Shown here: positions 1-6,560 of the stretch, in pieces
Layout of the letters: each line of letters opens with the position of its first letter
How positions within the stretch are numbered: the stretch's first letter is position 1
Origin: an uncultured Oscillospiraceae bacterium
GTDB lineage: Bacteria; Bacillota; Clostridia; Oscillospirales; Oscillospiraceae
Assembly: GCA_944385775.1 (NCBI GenBank)
Contig: CALWYM010000060.1
Location: 1-9,070, forward strand
Reading direction: 5' to 3'
Length of the DNA stretch: 9,070 nucleotides
Made by a program: the position numbers and the translations under genes
Notes under the pieces: model-generated
What the model was told of the DNA's origin: nothing
Seen by the model: the letters and a program-made list of their open reading frames with translations, nothing else
Database searches by the model: none

Positions 1-643
1 GAAAATGCTTGATTCAGGAACTGTTGACGAGGCGGAGAGAGTCAAAAAATACGAATCTGCCCTTGATGATTACGAGGATAAGCTGGGGACCATACTTGTT
101 CAGCTTTCAAGTAAGGCACTTTCACCAAGTGACAGTGCTGAAATTTCAAGACAGCTTCATACCATCGGAGATTTTGAACGTCTTGGGGATCATGCCCTGT
201 CTCTTACGAAATCTTGTGAGGAGTTAAAGGAAAAGGGCATTAGATTTTCGGACAAGGCCCAGGACGAGCTTAACGTTTTGCTCAAAGCAATAAACGAAAT
301 TATAGGTATTACAACAAGAGCGTATGAAAGCAAAGACGTGGTGAAAGCCGCTCAGGTTGAGCCTTTGGAGCAGGTTATAGACGGCATTATCGGTGAAATT
401 AAGAGTCGTCATGTAGAGAGACTGAAGGACGGAGAGTGTACCATAGAGATGGGCTTTATTCTTTCAGATATTTTAGGAAATCTCTCAAGAGTTTCTGACC
501 ACTGTTCCAATATTGCCGTTGCCATAATAGAGACTGAGAACAGTTCGTTTAATACCCACCATTATCTGCGCTCGGTTAAATATGCCGGCGATGAAAACTT
601 TGAGGAGCAGTTTGACAGTTATTCACGCAAGTATGCAATTTAA
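1..643 (+). CDS. Na/Pi cotransporter family protein, C-terminal PhoU-like domain (5' partial)
   Basis: The reading frame is open to the left edge, and the first ATG at position 5 is probably internal, so only about the last 213 residues are visible. They are all-helical and contain the two PhoU-type repeats typical of the tail of bacterial NptA/YjbB-like sodium-phosphate cotransporters. The first repeat carries HTIGDFERLGDHA and the second LSRVSDHCSNIAVAIIE, with metal-type E/D-xxx-D spacing. The C-terminus (HHYLRSVKYAGDENFEEQF) is also usual for this family. Full-length family members have an N-terminal set of membrane helices that imports phosphate with Na+; that part lies outside the window. 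The cytoplasmic PhoU domain is thought to regulate transport. A free-standing PhoU is less likely because the C-terminal tail matches the fused form, but the missing 5' part prevents certainty. The gene ends 17 nt before a strong terminator. Confidence 0.82.
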   Translation, partial: KMLDSGTVDEAERVKKYESALDDYEDKLGTILVQLSSKALSPSDSAEISRQLHTIGDFERLGDHALSLTKSCEELKEKGIRFSDKAQDELNVLLKAINEIIGITTRAYESKDVVKAAQVEPLEQVIDGIIGEIKSRHVERLKDGECTIEMGFILSDILGNLSRVSDHCSNIAVAIIETENSSFNTHHYLRSVKYAGDENFEEQFDSYSRKYAI

Positions 644-660
644 TCTGAAACGGATATGAA

Positions 661-688
661 AAAGGCGGAGAATCAATTCTCCGCCTTT
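661..688. terminator. Bidirectional intrinsic terminator between convergent genes
   Basis: This is a perfect 12-bp stem (AAAGGCGGAGAA pairing with TTCTCCGCCTTT) around a TCAA loop. On the plus strand it is followed by ATTTTTATTT. On the minus strand it is followed by a run of T after the stem. It lies 17 nt after the cotransporter stop and 4 nt after the stop of the minus-strand dehydrogenase gene, so it very probably ends transcripts from both sides. Confidence 0.92.
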
Positions 689-692
689 ATTT

Positions 693-1784
693 TTATTTCT
701 CAAAGGGGAACACATAGTCAAGCTTAAGCTTGTCACGTACCTCTAGAAGCTCCTTTTGAACTGAGGCGTCAATGGGCACTCCCAAATCCTTAACTTTCTG
801 ATAACGCAGATACTCAAGCTCGCCGGAGGTGTAAATCCTGTCCTTACCCGGAGCAACCTTGGAGGCTCTCAGAGCGCGGCAAATGTCGCCGGCAGTCTTC
901 TTAAACAGGTCAAGACCCATAAACGCTTCGGGGTTAACAAGGAAGAAGAAATGACCGAGATGGTAGGGCTTTGAGCCGCCGTTTTCGTCAATTCCGGAAA
1001 GTGCCTTCATAAAGGGTCCGCCGGTAAATGCGGCGGAAAGAATCTCCACCACAGTGGAATAACCGTAGCCCTTGTAGCCCGCAAAGGTGGTAAGAGCTGC
1101 AGTACCGTTTAAAAGGTCCTTTAAAATCTGCTTACTGTCTGTAAGGTATCTGCCATCCTGACCAATGACTGCTCCCTCTGGAGTGTCCTTGCCCTCTCTT
1201 GCCCATACCTCGATATTTCCGCGCTGGATAGTGGAGGTGGCGCAGTCCATAATAAAGGGGAACGGCTCATCGGTGGGAATCGCAAAAGTAAGGGCATTTG
1301 TACCAAGCATAGGCTCAACGCCAAAGGTCGGTGCAACTGCAGGTCTGGCATTTGTTCCGCATATGGCTACAAGACCGTTTTTTGTAGCCATGCTTGCCCA
1401 GTAGCCCGCAATGCCGAAATGGGTTGAATTTTTCACCGCAGCGCCACCCATGCCCATTTTAAGGGCCTTGTCAATGGCAATTTCCATAGCCCTTTTGCTG
1501 GCAACCATGCCCATTCCGTCGTTGGCGTCCAGTACAACGGTAGTGGGCGTTTCCTTTAAAATATCAATCTTAGTTACCGGTAGGAGGGTACCGTTTTCAA
1601 ACCTGTCAAGATATATGGGTTTTAGCCTGTTGCAGCCGTGGCTTTGTATTCCACGCCTATCACTTTCCAGAATTACGTCAGCGCATACAGCCGCGTCCTG
1701 ATCCGGCACGCCGTAGGCTTTAAAGGCGTCTTTTATAAAAGCTTCCATGAAATCCCACGGAATGTAAACTTTTGAGTTATCCAT
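693..1784 (-). CDS. Malate/L-lactate dehydrogenase family oxidoreductase (Ldh2 type)
   Basis: The product is 363 residues, the usual length for the Ldh2/MDH2 superfamily, whose members are NAD(P)H-dependent 2-hydroxyacid dehydrogenases (malate, L-lactate, sulfolactate, ureidoglycolate) with a non-Rossmann fold. Family marks include RRGIQSHG at residues 43-50, with His49 the likely catalytic base. Others are NSTHFGIAGYW (119-129), GTNALTFAIPT (161-171), DCATST (180-185), GYKGYGYSTVVEILS (236-250) and RASKVAPGKDRIYTSGE (306-322). I place the start at the ATG at 1784 because AAAGGAG sits 5 nt upstream of it and a -10 box lies just beyond. A longer frame reaches 1829, but its extra residues would be encoded upstream of the predicted transcript start. 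The substrate cannot be read from sequence and no neighbour gives a pathway. It stands alone as a transcription unit ending at the shared terminator. Confidence 0.88.
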   Translation of the reverse strand: MDNSKVYIPWDFMEAFIKDAFKAYGVPDQDAAVCADVILESDRRGIQSHGCNRLKPIYLDRFENGTLLPVTKIDILKETPTTVVLDANDGMGMVASKRAMEIAIDKALKMGMGGAAVKNSTHFGIAGYWASMATKNGLVAICGTNARPAVAPTFGVEPMLGTNALTFAIPTDEPFPFIMDCATSTIQRGNIEVWAREGKDTPEGAVIGQDGRYLTDSKQILKDLLNGTAALTTFAGYKGYGYSTVVEILSAAFTGGPFMKALSGIDENGGSKPYHLGHFFFLVNPEAFMGLDLFKKTAGDICRALRASKVAPGKDRIYTSGELEYLRYQKVKDLGVPIDASVQKELLEVRDKLKLDYVFPFEK

Positions 1785-1819
1785 AATTTCTCCTTTGAAA
1801 AAAATCATATACAAGAAGT

Positions 1820-1828
1820 AGTATAGCA
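1820..1828 (-). promoter_or_regulatory. Extended -10 promoter of the Ldh2-family gene
   Basis: Reading the minus strand, TGC-TATACT forms an extended -10 box (hexamer at 1820-1825), 36 nt upstream of the chosen ATG at 1784. That predicts a leader of about 30 nt carrying AAAGGAG. No good -35 hexamer stands at 16-18 nt spacing, which is tolerated with an extended -10. The position argues against the longer 1829 start. Confidence 0.6.
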
Positions 1829-1874
1829 TTAATTAAGGATAAATGGAAGTAAAAAATTAAATAATCAGGTAAAA

Positions 1875-1890
1875 TGTACATAGCTGTACA
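1875..1890. promoter_or_regulatory. TGTACA-N4-TGTACA dyad, candidate operator
   Basis: Two copies of the self-complementary hexamer TGTACA are separated by TAGC, giving a 16-bp element that is both a direct and an inverted repeat. The right copy coincides with the presumed -35 box of hflX, where a bound protein would block RNA polymerase. It lies between the two divergent promoters. No regulator is identified; the operator role is inference from symmetry and position only. Confidence 0.4.
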
Positions 1891-1913
1891 ATTTTGACGG
1901 TGTATGCTATAAT
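1885..1913 (+). promoter_or_regulatory. SigA-type promoter of hflX
   Basis: A perfect TATAAT at 1908-1913 is preceded by TGC, giving an extended -10 (TGCTATAAT). A 17-nt spacer separates it from TGTACA at 1885-1890, a 4/6 match to TTGACA. The start of transcription should be near 1920, leaving a leader of about 74 nt. TTGACG at 1894-1899 is a better -35 hexamer but only 8 nt from the -10, so it cannot act with it. Confidence 0.72.
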
Positions 1914-1925
1914 TACTTAACTTAG

Positions 1926-1947
1926 CAGTCTCCGGCTGCCGGTACTG
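1926..1947 (+). other. Hairpin in the hflX 5' leader
   Basis: CAGT at 1926-1929 pairs with ACTG at 1944-1947, and CCGG at 1932-1935 pairs with CCGG at 1939-1942 across a CTG loop, with a small asymmetric internal bulge. It starts about 6 nt from the predicted transcript 5' end and has no U-run after it, so it is not a terminator. It could protect the mRNA 5' end, or affect the rate of early elongation. This is a paper fold only. Confidence 0.4.
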
Positions 1948-1993
1948 AGGTATAGGTGGGCTGATTTTAATAATAAAGCAGAAGGAGCTTTAC

Positions 1994-3286
1994 GTGGAAA
2001 AAGAACTTGAAAGAGCGATACTGGTGGGACTTTCCGCCGAGAGTATGGACGAAAGAGACAGGTCAACAGATGAAAGTATGGACGAGCTTGAGGCGCTTCT
2101 GAGCACCGCAGGGGGCATATGTTGCGGAAAAATGCTCCAGCAAAAAAAGACACCAGATCCGAGAAGCTATATAGGTTCGGGAAAGGTTTCAGAACTCAAG
2201 GAGCTTTTAAAAGCGCAGGAGTGCAGCCTTGCCGTTTTTGATAACGAGCTGTCTCCGTCGCAGACAAGGGCGCTGGAGGACGATTTAGGCGTCCATGTAG
2301 TGGACAGAACCCAGCTTATCCTTGATATATTTGCAAAGCGTGCCAGGACAAGAGAGGGCAGGCTTCAGGTGGAACTTGCACAGTATAAGTATTTGCTTCC
2401 CAGGCTTACGGGAATGTGGACACACCTTGTGCGTCAGACGGCGTCAGGCGGATCCTCACCGATAGGTACAAGAGGACCGGGTGAAACACAGCTTGAAACT
2501 GACCGCCGTCATATCAGACGGAAAATTCAGAAGCTTACCGAGGAACTTGACGAAGTTCGCCGTATCCGTTCCACCCAGCGCAGACAGCGTGAGAAAAACG
2601 GAATTTCTGTTGTGGCACTGGTTGGATATACAAACGCGGGCAAGAGCACCCTTTTAAACAGGCTTACAGATTCGGATGTTCCTGCTAACAACAGACTGTT
2701 TGATACCCTTGATACAACCACAAGACGTCTCACTCTGGCTCCCGGTCAGGAGGTTTTGCTTTCAGACACCGTTGGATTTATAAGAAAGCTTCCCCACAAT
2801 CTGGTGGAGGCATTTAAGGCGACCCTTGAGGAGCTTAAGTATGCTGATGTGCTTCTTCATGTAATAGATGTTTCAAACAGTGAATATGAGCTTCAGGCTG
2901 ACGTGGTGCGTCGGCTTATATATGAGCTGGGCGCCAGCGAAACGCCGTGTATTGAGGTATATAATAAGGCTGATGTGTACCCCCATCCTGGGCTTATCCC
3001 TGCCGGAGAGAATAAAGTATCAATTTCAGCAAAAACCGGTGAGGGAACAGATAGGCTTATCTCAATGATTGGGGAAGTGCTGGGCAAGGGACGAAAGCAT
3101 CTTATGCTGAAAATACCTTACTCAGACGGAGCCATAACAGAGCTGCTTCACCGTGAGGCTGAGGTGCTGAGCCTTGAATACGGCGAGGGAGGCATTGAGG
3201 CAGAGGTTATCATAAAGCCGGAGCTTTGGGGCAGGGTAAAGCCTTATGCCGATAAGCAGGAAGAGAAAAAGGAAATTTGGGAGTGA
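1994..3286 (+). CDS. hflX: Ribosome-associated GTPase HflX
   Basis: This 430-residue GTPase binds the 50S subunit and splits stalled or hibernating 70S ribosomes under stress such as heat or antibiotics. The N-terminal HflX domain (about 7-160) contains PDPRSYIGSGK (55-64) and ends in the family signature GTRGPGETQLETDRR (158-172). A charged coiled coil follows (173-201). The G domain begins near 205, with G1 GYTNAGKST (211-219), G3 DTVGF (258-262), G4 NKAD (324-327) and G5 SAK (345-347). The C-terminal domain covers the last 60 residues or so. The start is GTG at 1994, preceded by AAGGAG with 6-nt spacing. Residues 16-20 and 27-31 are both ESMDE, encoded by an 11-nt exact repeat 33 nt apart; the second copy occupies the conserved helix. 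It heads a probable operon with yigZ and a GNAT gene. Confidence 0.96.
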   Translation: MEKELERAILVGLSAESMDERDRSTDESMDELEALLSTAGGICCGKMLQQKKTPDPRSYIGSGKVSELKELLKAQECSLAVFDNELSPSQTRALEDDLGVHVVDRTQLILDIFAKRARTREGRLQVELAQYKYLLPRLTGMWTHLVRQTASGGSSPIGTRGPGETQLETDRRHIRRKIQKLTEELDEVRRIRSTQRRQREKNGISVVALVGYTNAGKSTLLNRLTDSDVPANNRLFDTLDTTTRRLTLAPGQEVLLSDTVGFIRKLPHNLVEAFKATLEELKYADVLLHVIDVSNSEYELQADVVRRLIYELGASETPCIEVYNKADVYPHPGLIPAGENKVSISAKTGEGTDRLISMIGEVLGKGRKHLMLKIPYSDGAITELLHREAEVLSLEYGEGGIEAEVIIKPELWGRVKPYADKQEEKKEIWE

Positions 3287-3291
3287 AAACC

Positions 3292-3918
3292 ATGGAGGGT
3301 TATTTTGTTCCTGCCGATTACGGCGAAGCCGAATATATTGAAAAGCGCTCCCGGTTTATTGGACACGTATGGAGAATAGAAAATGAGGAGGAAGCTCTGA
3401 CTCATTTAAAGAAAATGAGGGAAAAGTACTGGGACGCCAGCCATAATGTCTATGCATATAGCGTAAAAAACGGGGGAATCATGCGGTACTCCGACGACGG
3501 GGAGCCTTCCGGGACCTCAGGAATGCCTGTGCTGAACGTGTTTCGCAGCGGAGGAGTACAGGATTTTTGCTGCGTGGTAACGAGATACTTCGGAGGTACA
3601 CTTTTGGGGGCGGGCGGTCTTGTCAGAGCGTACAGTAAAACTGCGTCCATGGCACTAGATAATGCAGGAAAAGCGGTGCTGCGGCTTATGAAAACCGTTA
3701 TGATAACCTGCTCCTACCCTCAGTTTGAGAAAATTAAGGCTGAAGCAGTGCGGTGCGGCGCGGCGATAGACGATGTTATGTACGGTGCAGAAGTTCAGCT
3801 TTTTTGCAGTGCCGGCGAAAATGAGCTGGATAAGCTTCAAAGGAGAGTCAGAGAAATAACGGCGGCTACGGCCCAACTGGAGATAGTAGGCGAGACCATG
3901 AGAGCAGTTAGGCTGTAA
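3292..3918 (+). CDS. yigZ: YigZ/IMPACT family protein (UPF0029 plus DUF1949)
   Basis: A 208-residue protein of the YigZ/YvyE family, related to eukaryotic IMPACT, whose bacterial molecular role is not firmly known. The UPF0029 domain covers about 10-125, with KRSRFIGHV (18-26), YSDDGEPSGTSGMP (66-79) and TRYFGGTLLGAGGLVRAYS (97-115), all diagnostic. The DUF1949 ferredoxin-like domain follows at about 138-195. I chose ATG 3292 because GGGAG sits 8 nt upstream and the first residues (MEGYFVPA) align with the usual family N-terminus. An in-frame GTG at 3283 would overlap the hflX stop as GTGA and also has AAGGA upstream (9 nt), so a product three residues longer, with translational coupling, is possible. 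Either way it is cotranscribed with hflX. Confidence 0.93.
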   Translation: MEGYFVPADYGEAEYIEKRSRFIGHVWRIENEEEALTHLKKMREKYWDASHNVYAYSVKNGGIMRYSDDGEPSGTSGMPVLNVFRSGGVQDFCCVVTRYFGGTLLGAGGLVRAYSKTASMALDNAGKAVLRLMKTVMITCSYPQFEKIKAEAVRCGAAIDDVMYGAEVQLFCSAGENELDKLQRRVREITAATAQLEIVGETMRAVRL

Positions 3919-3989
3919 TAAGATATGCTGGGATGGAAATTGCCGCCTAGACTGGAAAGAATAAGTAATAAGCGGTGAAAGGAAAATGC

Positions 3990-4520
3990 ATGATTCAGAT
4001 AGAAACCGAAAGGCTTGTGCTTCGTAACGTCCTACCGGGAGATGAGGCGGTTATTTTTGATTACCGCAATAACGAGCTTTGTTCAAAATATCAGCGGGGT
4101 CAGGTTACGGACTATGAGGGTATATGCAGCCTGGTTGATAAGCATAAGGAGGATTACCTTACCACTGACGAACCATTTATGGTAGCTATGACCCTTAGGA
4201 ACAGCGGTCATATGATTGGTGAGGCTATGGTTATGCCGGGTGGTGGGACCTTTTCCATAGGATATACCGTTCATTATGATTACCACCGCAAAGGGTACGC
4301 CTTTGAGGTTTTGACAGCCATAATTAATCTTCTTCACCAGAACAGTCCAGACTGGGATTTTATAAGCTTTACTGAGCCGGAAAATAAGGCTAGCATTGCC
4401 CTTCTGACAAAGCTTGGATACAAAAACATGGGCTATCTTCCCAAAAGAAATTCTTATGTGTTCGGAAAGTGGACGCTGCCCGAAACCGAGGCGGAGATAG
4501 CCTCTGCCGTGGCTAAATAA
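3990..4520 (+). CDS. GNAT family N-acetyltransferase (RimJ/RimL-like)
   Basis: A 176-residue acetyltransferase of the Acetyltransf_3 class, which moves acetyl from acetyl-CoA to an amine. It opens with the typical IETERLVLRN strand (3-13). The acetyl-CoA pyrophosphate loop is HRKGYAFE (99-106), matching R/Q-x-x-G-x-A. The final motif PENKASIALLTKLGY (130-144) is the standard RimJ/RimL ending. RimJ/RimL themselves modify ribosomal protein N-termini, but this broad class also includes antibiotic and small-molecule acetylases, so no substrate is proposed. ATG 3990 is used because AAAGGA lies 6 nt upstream; a GTG at 3975 in the same frame has no comparable site. It is 71 nt after yigZ with no terminator or clear promoter between, so probably the last gene of the hflX unit. 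Confidence 0.88.
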   Translation: MIQIETERLVLRNVLPGDEAVIFDYRNNELCSKYQRGQVTDYEGICSLVDKHKEDYLTTDEPFMVAMTLRNSGHMIGEAMVMPGGGTFSIGYTVHYDYHRKGYAFEVLTAIINLLHQNSPDWDFISFTEPENKASIALLTKLGYKNMGYLPKRNSYVFGKWTLPETEAEIASAVAK

Positions 4521-4575
4521 AATCATGGGAGATAAATATTGTTAGAGCTGTTTTGGCTTTAAAAAAGACGAAAGA

Positions 4576-4602
4576 CCCTTTCCGCAATTTTAGCGGAAAG
4601 GG
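4576..4602. terminator. Bidirectional intrinsic terminator
   Basis: CCCTTTCCGC at 4576-4585 pairs perfectly with GCGGAAAGGG at 4593-4602 around a 7-nt loop, followed by TTTT on the plus strand. On the minus strand the stem is followed by a T-rich tract ending in six T. It sits between the convergent GNAT and DUF47 genes, 16 nt beyond the DUF47 stop, and should end both transcripts. Confidence 0.9.
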
Positions 4603-4618
4603 TTTTGTATGCCTGTCA

Positions 4619-5239
4619 TTATGTATTTTTAATTATTACCTGCTCAATTACGTCAGTGGCGTGTTCGCACAAATCGCAGCACATCTCAAGGCTTTCGTAT
4701 ATTTCTTTTTCTGAAATTAGCTTTTTAGCATCGGATTCGGAACTAAACAGCTTATGTATTGCGTCAAAGAAAATTCTGTCACCCTCGGTTTCAATGTCGT
4801 TGACTTTAATGAGCAGTGAACGGAGCTTTTCAGGCTTTTTGAAATTATGAAGCTCCTTAATGGCATCGAGGAGAGCACTAACACATCCGTTGACAATCTT
4901 GGAAAGCTCAAAGGCATTTTCCGGAATTTCATTGATGTGATACATATAAAACTCCATTACAACCTCGTCAAGAGCGTCGGTTATGTCGTCGATAATCTGA
5001 ACAAGACTTAAAATATCTTCCTGGTCGATGGGAGTAATAAATTCAGTGGAAAGCTTTGCAAAAATATCATGCTGAATTTTATCCGCAGCATGCTCGAGCT
5101 CATGCATTTCCTTACGGTAGGTAGCAATCTTCGAGGCGTCATAAGAATAAATAACGCTTTCCAGATAGTTTGAGGCTTCCATACAATAAGAAACCTGCTG
5201 TTCCATAAGCTTAAAGTAATCGTTATTTTTTTTAGCCAT
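4619..5239 (-). CDS. DUF47 family PhoU-like Pit accessory protein
   Basis: A 206-residue, all-helical soluble protein of the DUF47 family (TIGR00153, PhoU-related), usually encoded beside Pit phosphate permeases and thought to control them. PhoU-type acidic motifs are visible: ExxxD at 49-53, IIDDITDALDE (82-92), NDIETEGDRIF (147-157) and E185xxxD189xxE192xxxD196. The ITPIDQEDIL segment (68-77) is typical. The start ATG at 5239 has AAGGAG 8 nt upstream. It follows pit by 12 nt and is clearly in the same operon. Metal binding is inferred from family knowledge; the exact mechanism for DUF47 proteins is not settled. Confidence 0.92.
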   Translation of the reverse strand: MAKKNNDYFKLMEQQVSYCMEASNYLESVIYSYDASKIATYRKEMHELEHAADKIQHDIFAKLSTEFITPIDQEDILSLVQIIDDITDALDEVVMEFYMYHINEIPENAFELSKIVNGCVSALLDAIKELHNFKKPEKLRSLLIKVNDIETEGDRIFFDAIHKLFSSESDAKKLISEKEIYESLEMCCDLCEHATDVIEQVIIKNT

Positions 5240-5251
5240 ATAATTCTCTCC

Positions 5252-6301
5252 TTATGCAAATATCGTTAAAAAGAGTTTTGCCATAAAAAACCCCAGAAGT
5301 CCGCAGCCGGGGAAAGTAAATACCCAGGTAAGAACCAAATCCTTAACAACGCTCCAGTTAACGTTGCTGATTCTTCGCGCGGCGCCTACACCCATTATAG
5401 CGGTAGTCTTCGTGTGGGTGGTACTTACGGGGATTCCCGTAAGCGATGAAAGAAGCAGACAAAGGGTTGCGGAAAGGTCAGCTGAAAAGCCCTGATAAGG
5501 CTTGAGCTTTACCATGTCCATCCCAACGGATTTTATTATTCTCAGACCGCCTATGCTTGTACCAAGACCCATTACCGCAGAGCAAAGCACCATAAGCCAT
5601 ATGGGTACTGCAAAGCTTGATGAGGTTGAATCACCCCGGGAAAAGGCAGCGCCAAGAAGAAATATGGCCATGAACTTCTGACCGTCCTGAGCGCCGTGCA
5701 TAAACGCCATGGCTGCACCTCCGGCAACCTGTACTCCGGAAAAGAAACGCTCGGATTTAAGGCGGTTTTTGTTTTTAAAAATAAGCACTGTAAGCTTTGC
5801 GGTGATAAAACCCAGTATAAAGCCTAGAATAGTGGATAGGAATATTCCGTAAATAACCTTAATCCACTCAGAGCCGTTGATTCCGGCAAAACTGTTTTGA
5901 ATTGCCACTGCCGCGCCGGAAATACCGGCTATAAGGGCGTGGCTTTCGCTGGTGGGTATTCCGAAATACCATGCGGCGGTTGCCCAGATGACTATAGCTG
6001 CCATGGCAGCACATAGAGCAATTAAGGACAGACGAGCGTCTCCGCCGAAATCAACCATATTATAAATCGTCATTGCCACGGAATGGTTTATGTATGTCAT
6101 TATAAGTACGCCAAGAAAATTAAATACGGCCGCCATTATAATAGCTTTCTGCACCTCGATTGCCCTTGTTGATACACAGGTAGCAATGGCGTTTGGAGCG
6201 TCTGTCCATCCGTTAACTAAAATAACGCCAAGGGTCAGCACGGTGGATACAAACAGCATAGGGCTTGACATCATACTGTCAAGAAAGTCGATAATACTCA
6301 T
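5252..6301 (-). CDS. pit: Inorganic phosphate transporter, Pit family
   Basis: A 349-residue membrane permease of the PiT family, which imports phosphate (often as a metal-phosphate complex) by cation symport. Hydrophobic segments fall near 12-30, 52-70, 90-112, 146-172, 192-220, 231-250, 275-290 and 320-346. The two internally repeated signature regions are present: NGWTDAPN (30-37) with PTSESHALI (116-124), and HGAQDGQK (202-209) with PVSTTH (291-296). The usual form is GxNDxxN, so Asn is replaced by Thr33 and Gln205, while both aspartates (34, 206) remain. I start at ATG 6301, preceded by GAGG with 6-nt spacing; the frame extends to a TTG at 6367 with no site. It leads the operon with the DUF47 gene. 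Phosphate is the best guess for substrate, but the altered signatures leave some doubt. Confidence 0.92.
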   Translation of the reverse strand: MSIIDFLDSMMSSPMLFVSTVLTLGVILVNGWTDAPNAIATCVSTRAIEVQKAIIMAAVFNFLGVLIMTYINHSVAMTIYNMVDFGGDARLSLIALCAAMAAIVIWATAAWYFGIPTSESHALIAGISGAAVAIQNSFAGINGSEWIKVIYGIFLSTILGFILGFITAKLTVLIFKNKNRLKSERFFSGVQVAGGAAMAFMHGAQDGQKFMAIFLLGAAFSRGDSTSSSFAVPIWLMVLCSAVMGLGTSIGGLRIIKSVGMDMVKLKPYQGFSADLSATLCLLLSSLTGIPVSTTHTKTTAIMGVGAARRISNVNWSVVKDLVLTWVFTFPGCGLLGFFMAKLFLTIFA

Positions 6302-6392
6302 AAATAACCTCAACAAATAATATTTTTGCCTGTAAAATATGGGTCGCTTTTTTAAGCTTTCAGTCAAACATATGCCGCTAGCTTACGTAAAT

Positions 6393-6422
6393 AATATACC
6401 ATATCAGGACGCTCTGTGTAAA
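6393..6422 (-). promoter_or_regulatory. Promoter of the pit-DUF47 operon
   Basis: On the minus strand TTTACA (6417-6422, 5/6 match to TTGACA) is followed after 18 nt by TATATT (6393-6398), which is preceded by TGG to give an extended -10. Transcription should begin near 6386, making a leader of about 85 nt before the ATG at 6301. A perfect palindrome TTACGTAA (6383-6390) sits at the predicted start site. Confidence 0.6.
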
Positions 6423-6560
6423 TTTACCTAGTTCACGATTTTTTAACCAAATTTAAAAAATTAATTGGAGAAAATGCAAAAAATGTACATTAAAAGTTTA
6501 GTTTTGGTAAAGATTTTTACATAAATTTAACGTGAAAGTTAGGAATAATTAAAAGATATA

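Noticed and set aside
1785..1829. Longer N-terminus for the Ldh2-family protein starting at 1829
   Set aside because: The extra residues have no ribosome site, include the predicted -10 box, and do not resemble family N-termini; ATG 1784 has AAAGGAG.
1894..1899. TTGACG as the hflX -35 box
   Set aside because: Only 8 nt separate it from TATAAT, too short for sigma-70 type recognition, and no other -10 lies at 16-18 nt.
3919..3989. Terminator or separate promoter between yigZ and the GNAT gene
   Set aside because: Only a CCGC/GCGG pairing across a 24-nt loop is present, with no T-run, and no convincing -35/-10 pair.
4083..4526. 147-codon open frame on the minus strand opposite the GNAT gene
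   Set aside because: It lies wholly antisense to a gene with clear family motifs, has no recognisable domain, and its predicted protein looks random.
6302..6367. TTG start at 6367 for Pit
   Set aside because: No ribosome binding site, a charged extension unlike PiT N-termini, and a well-placed GAGG precedes ATG 6301.
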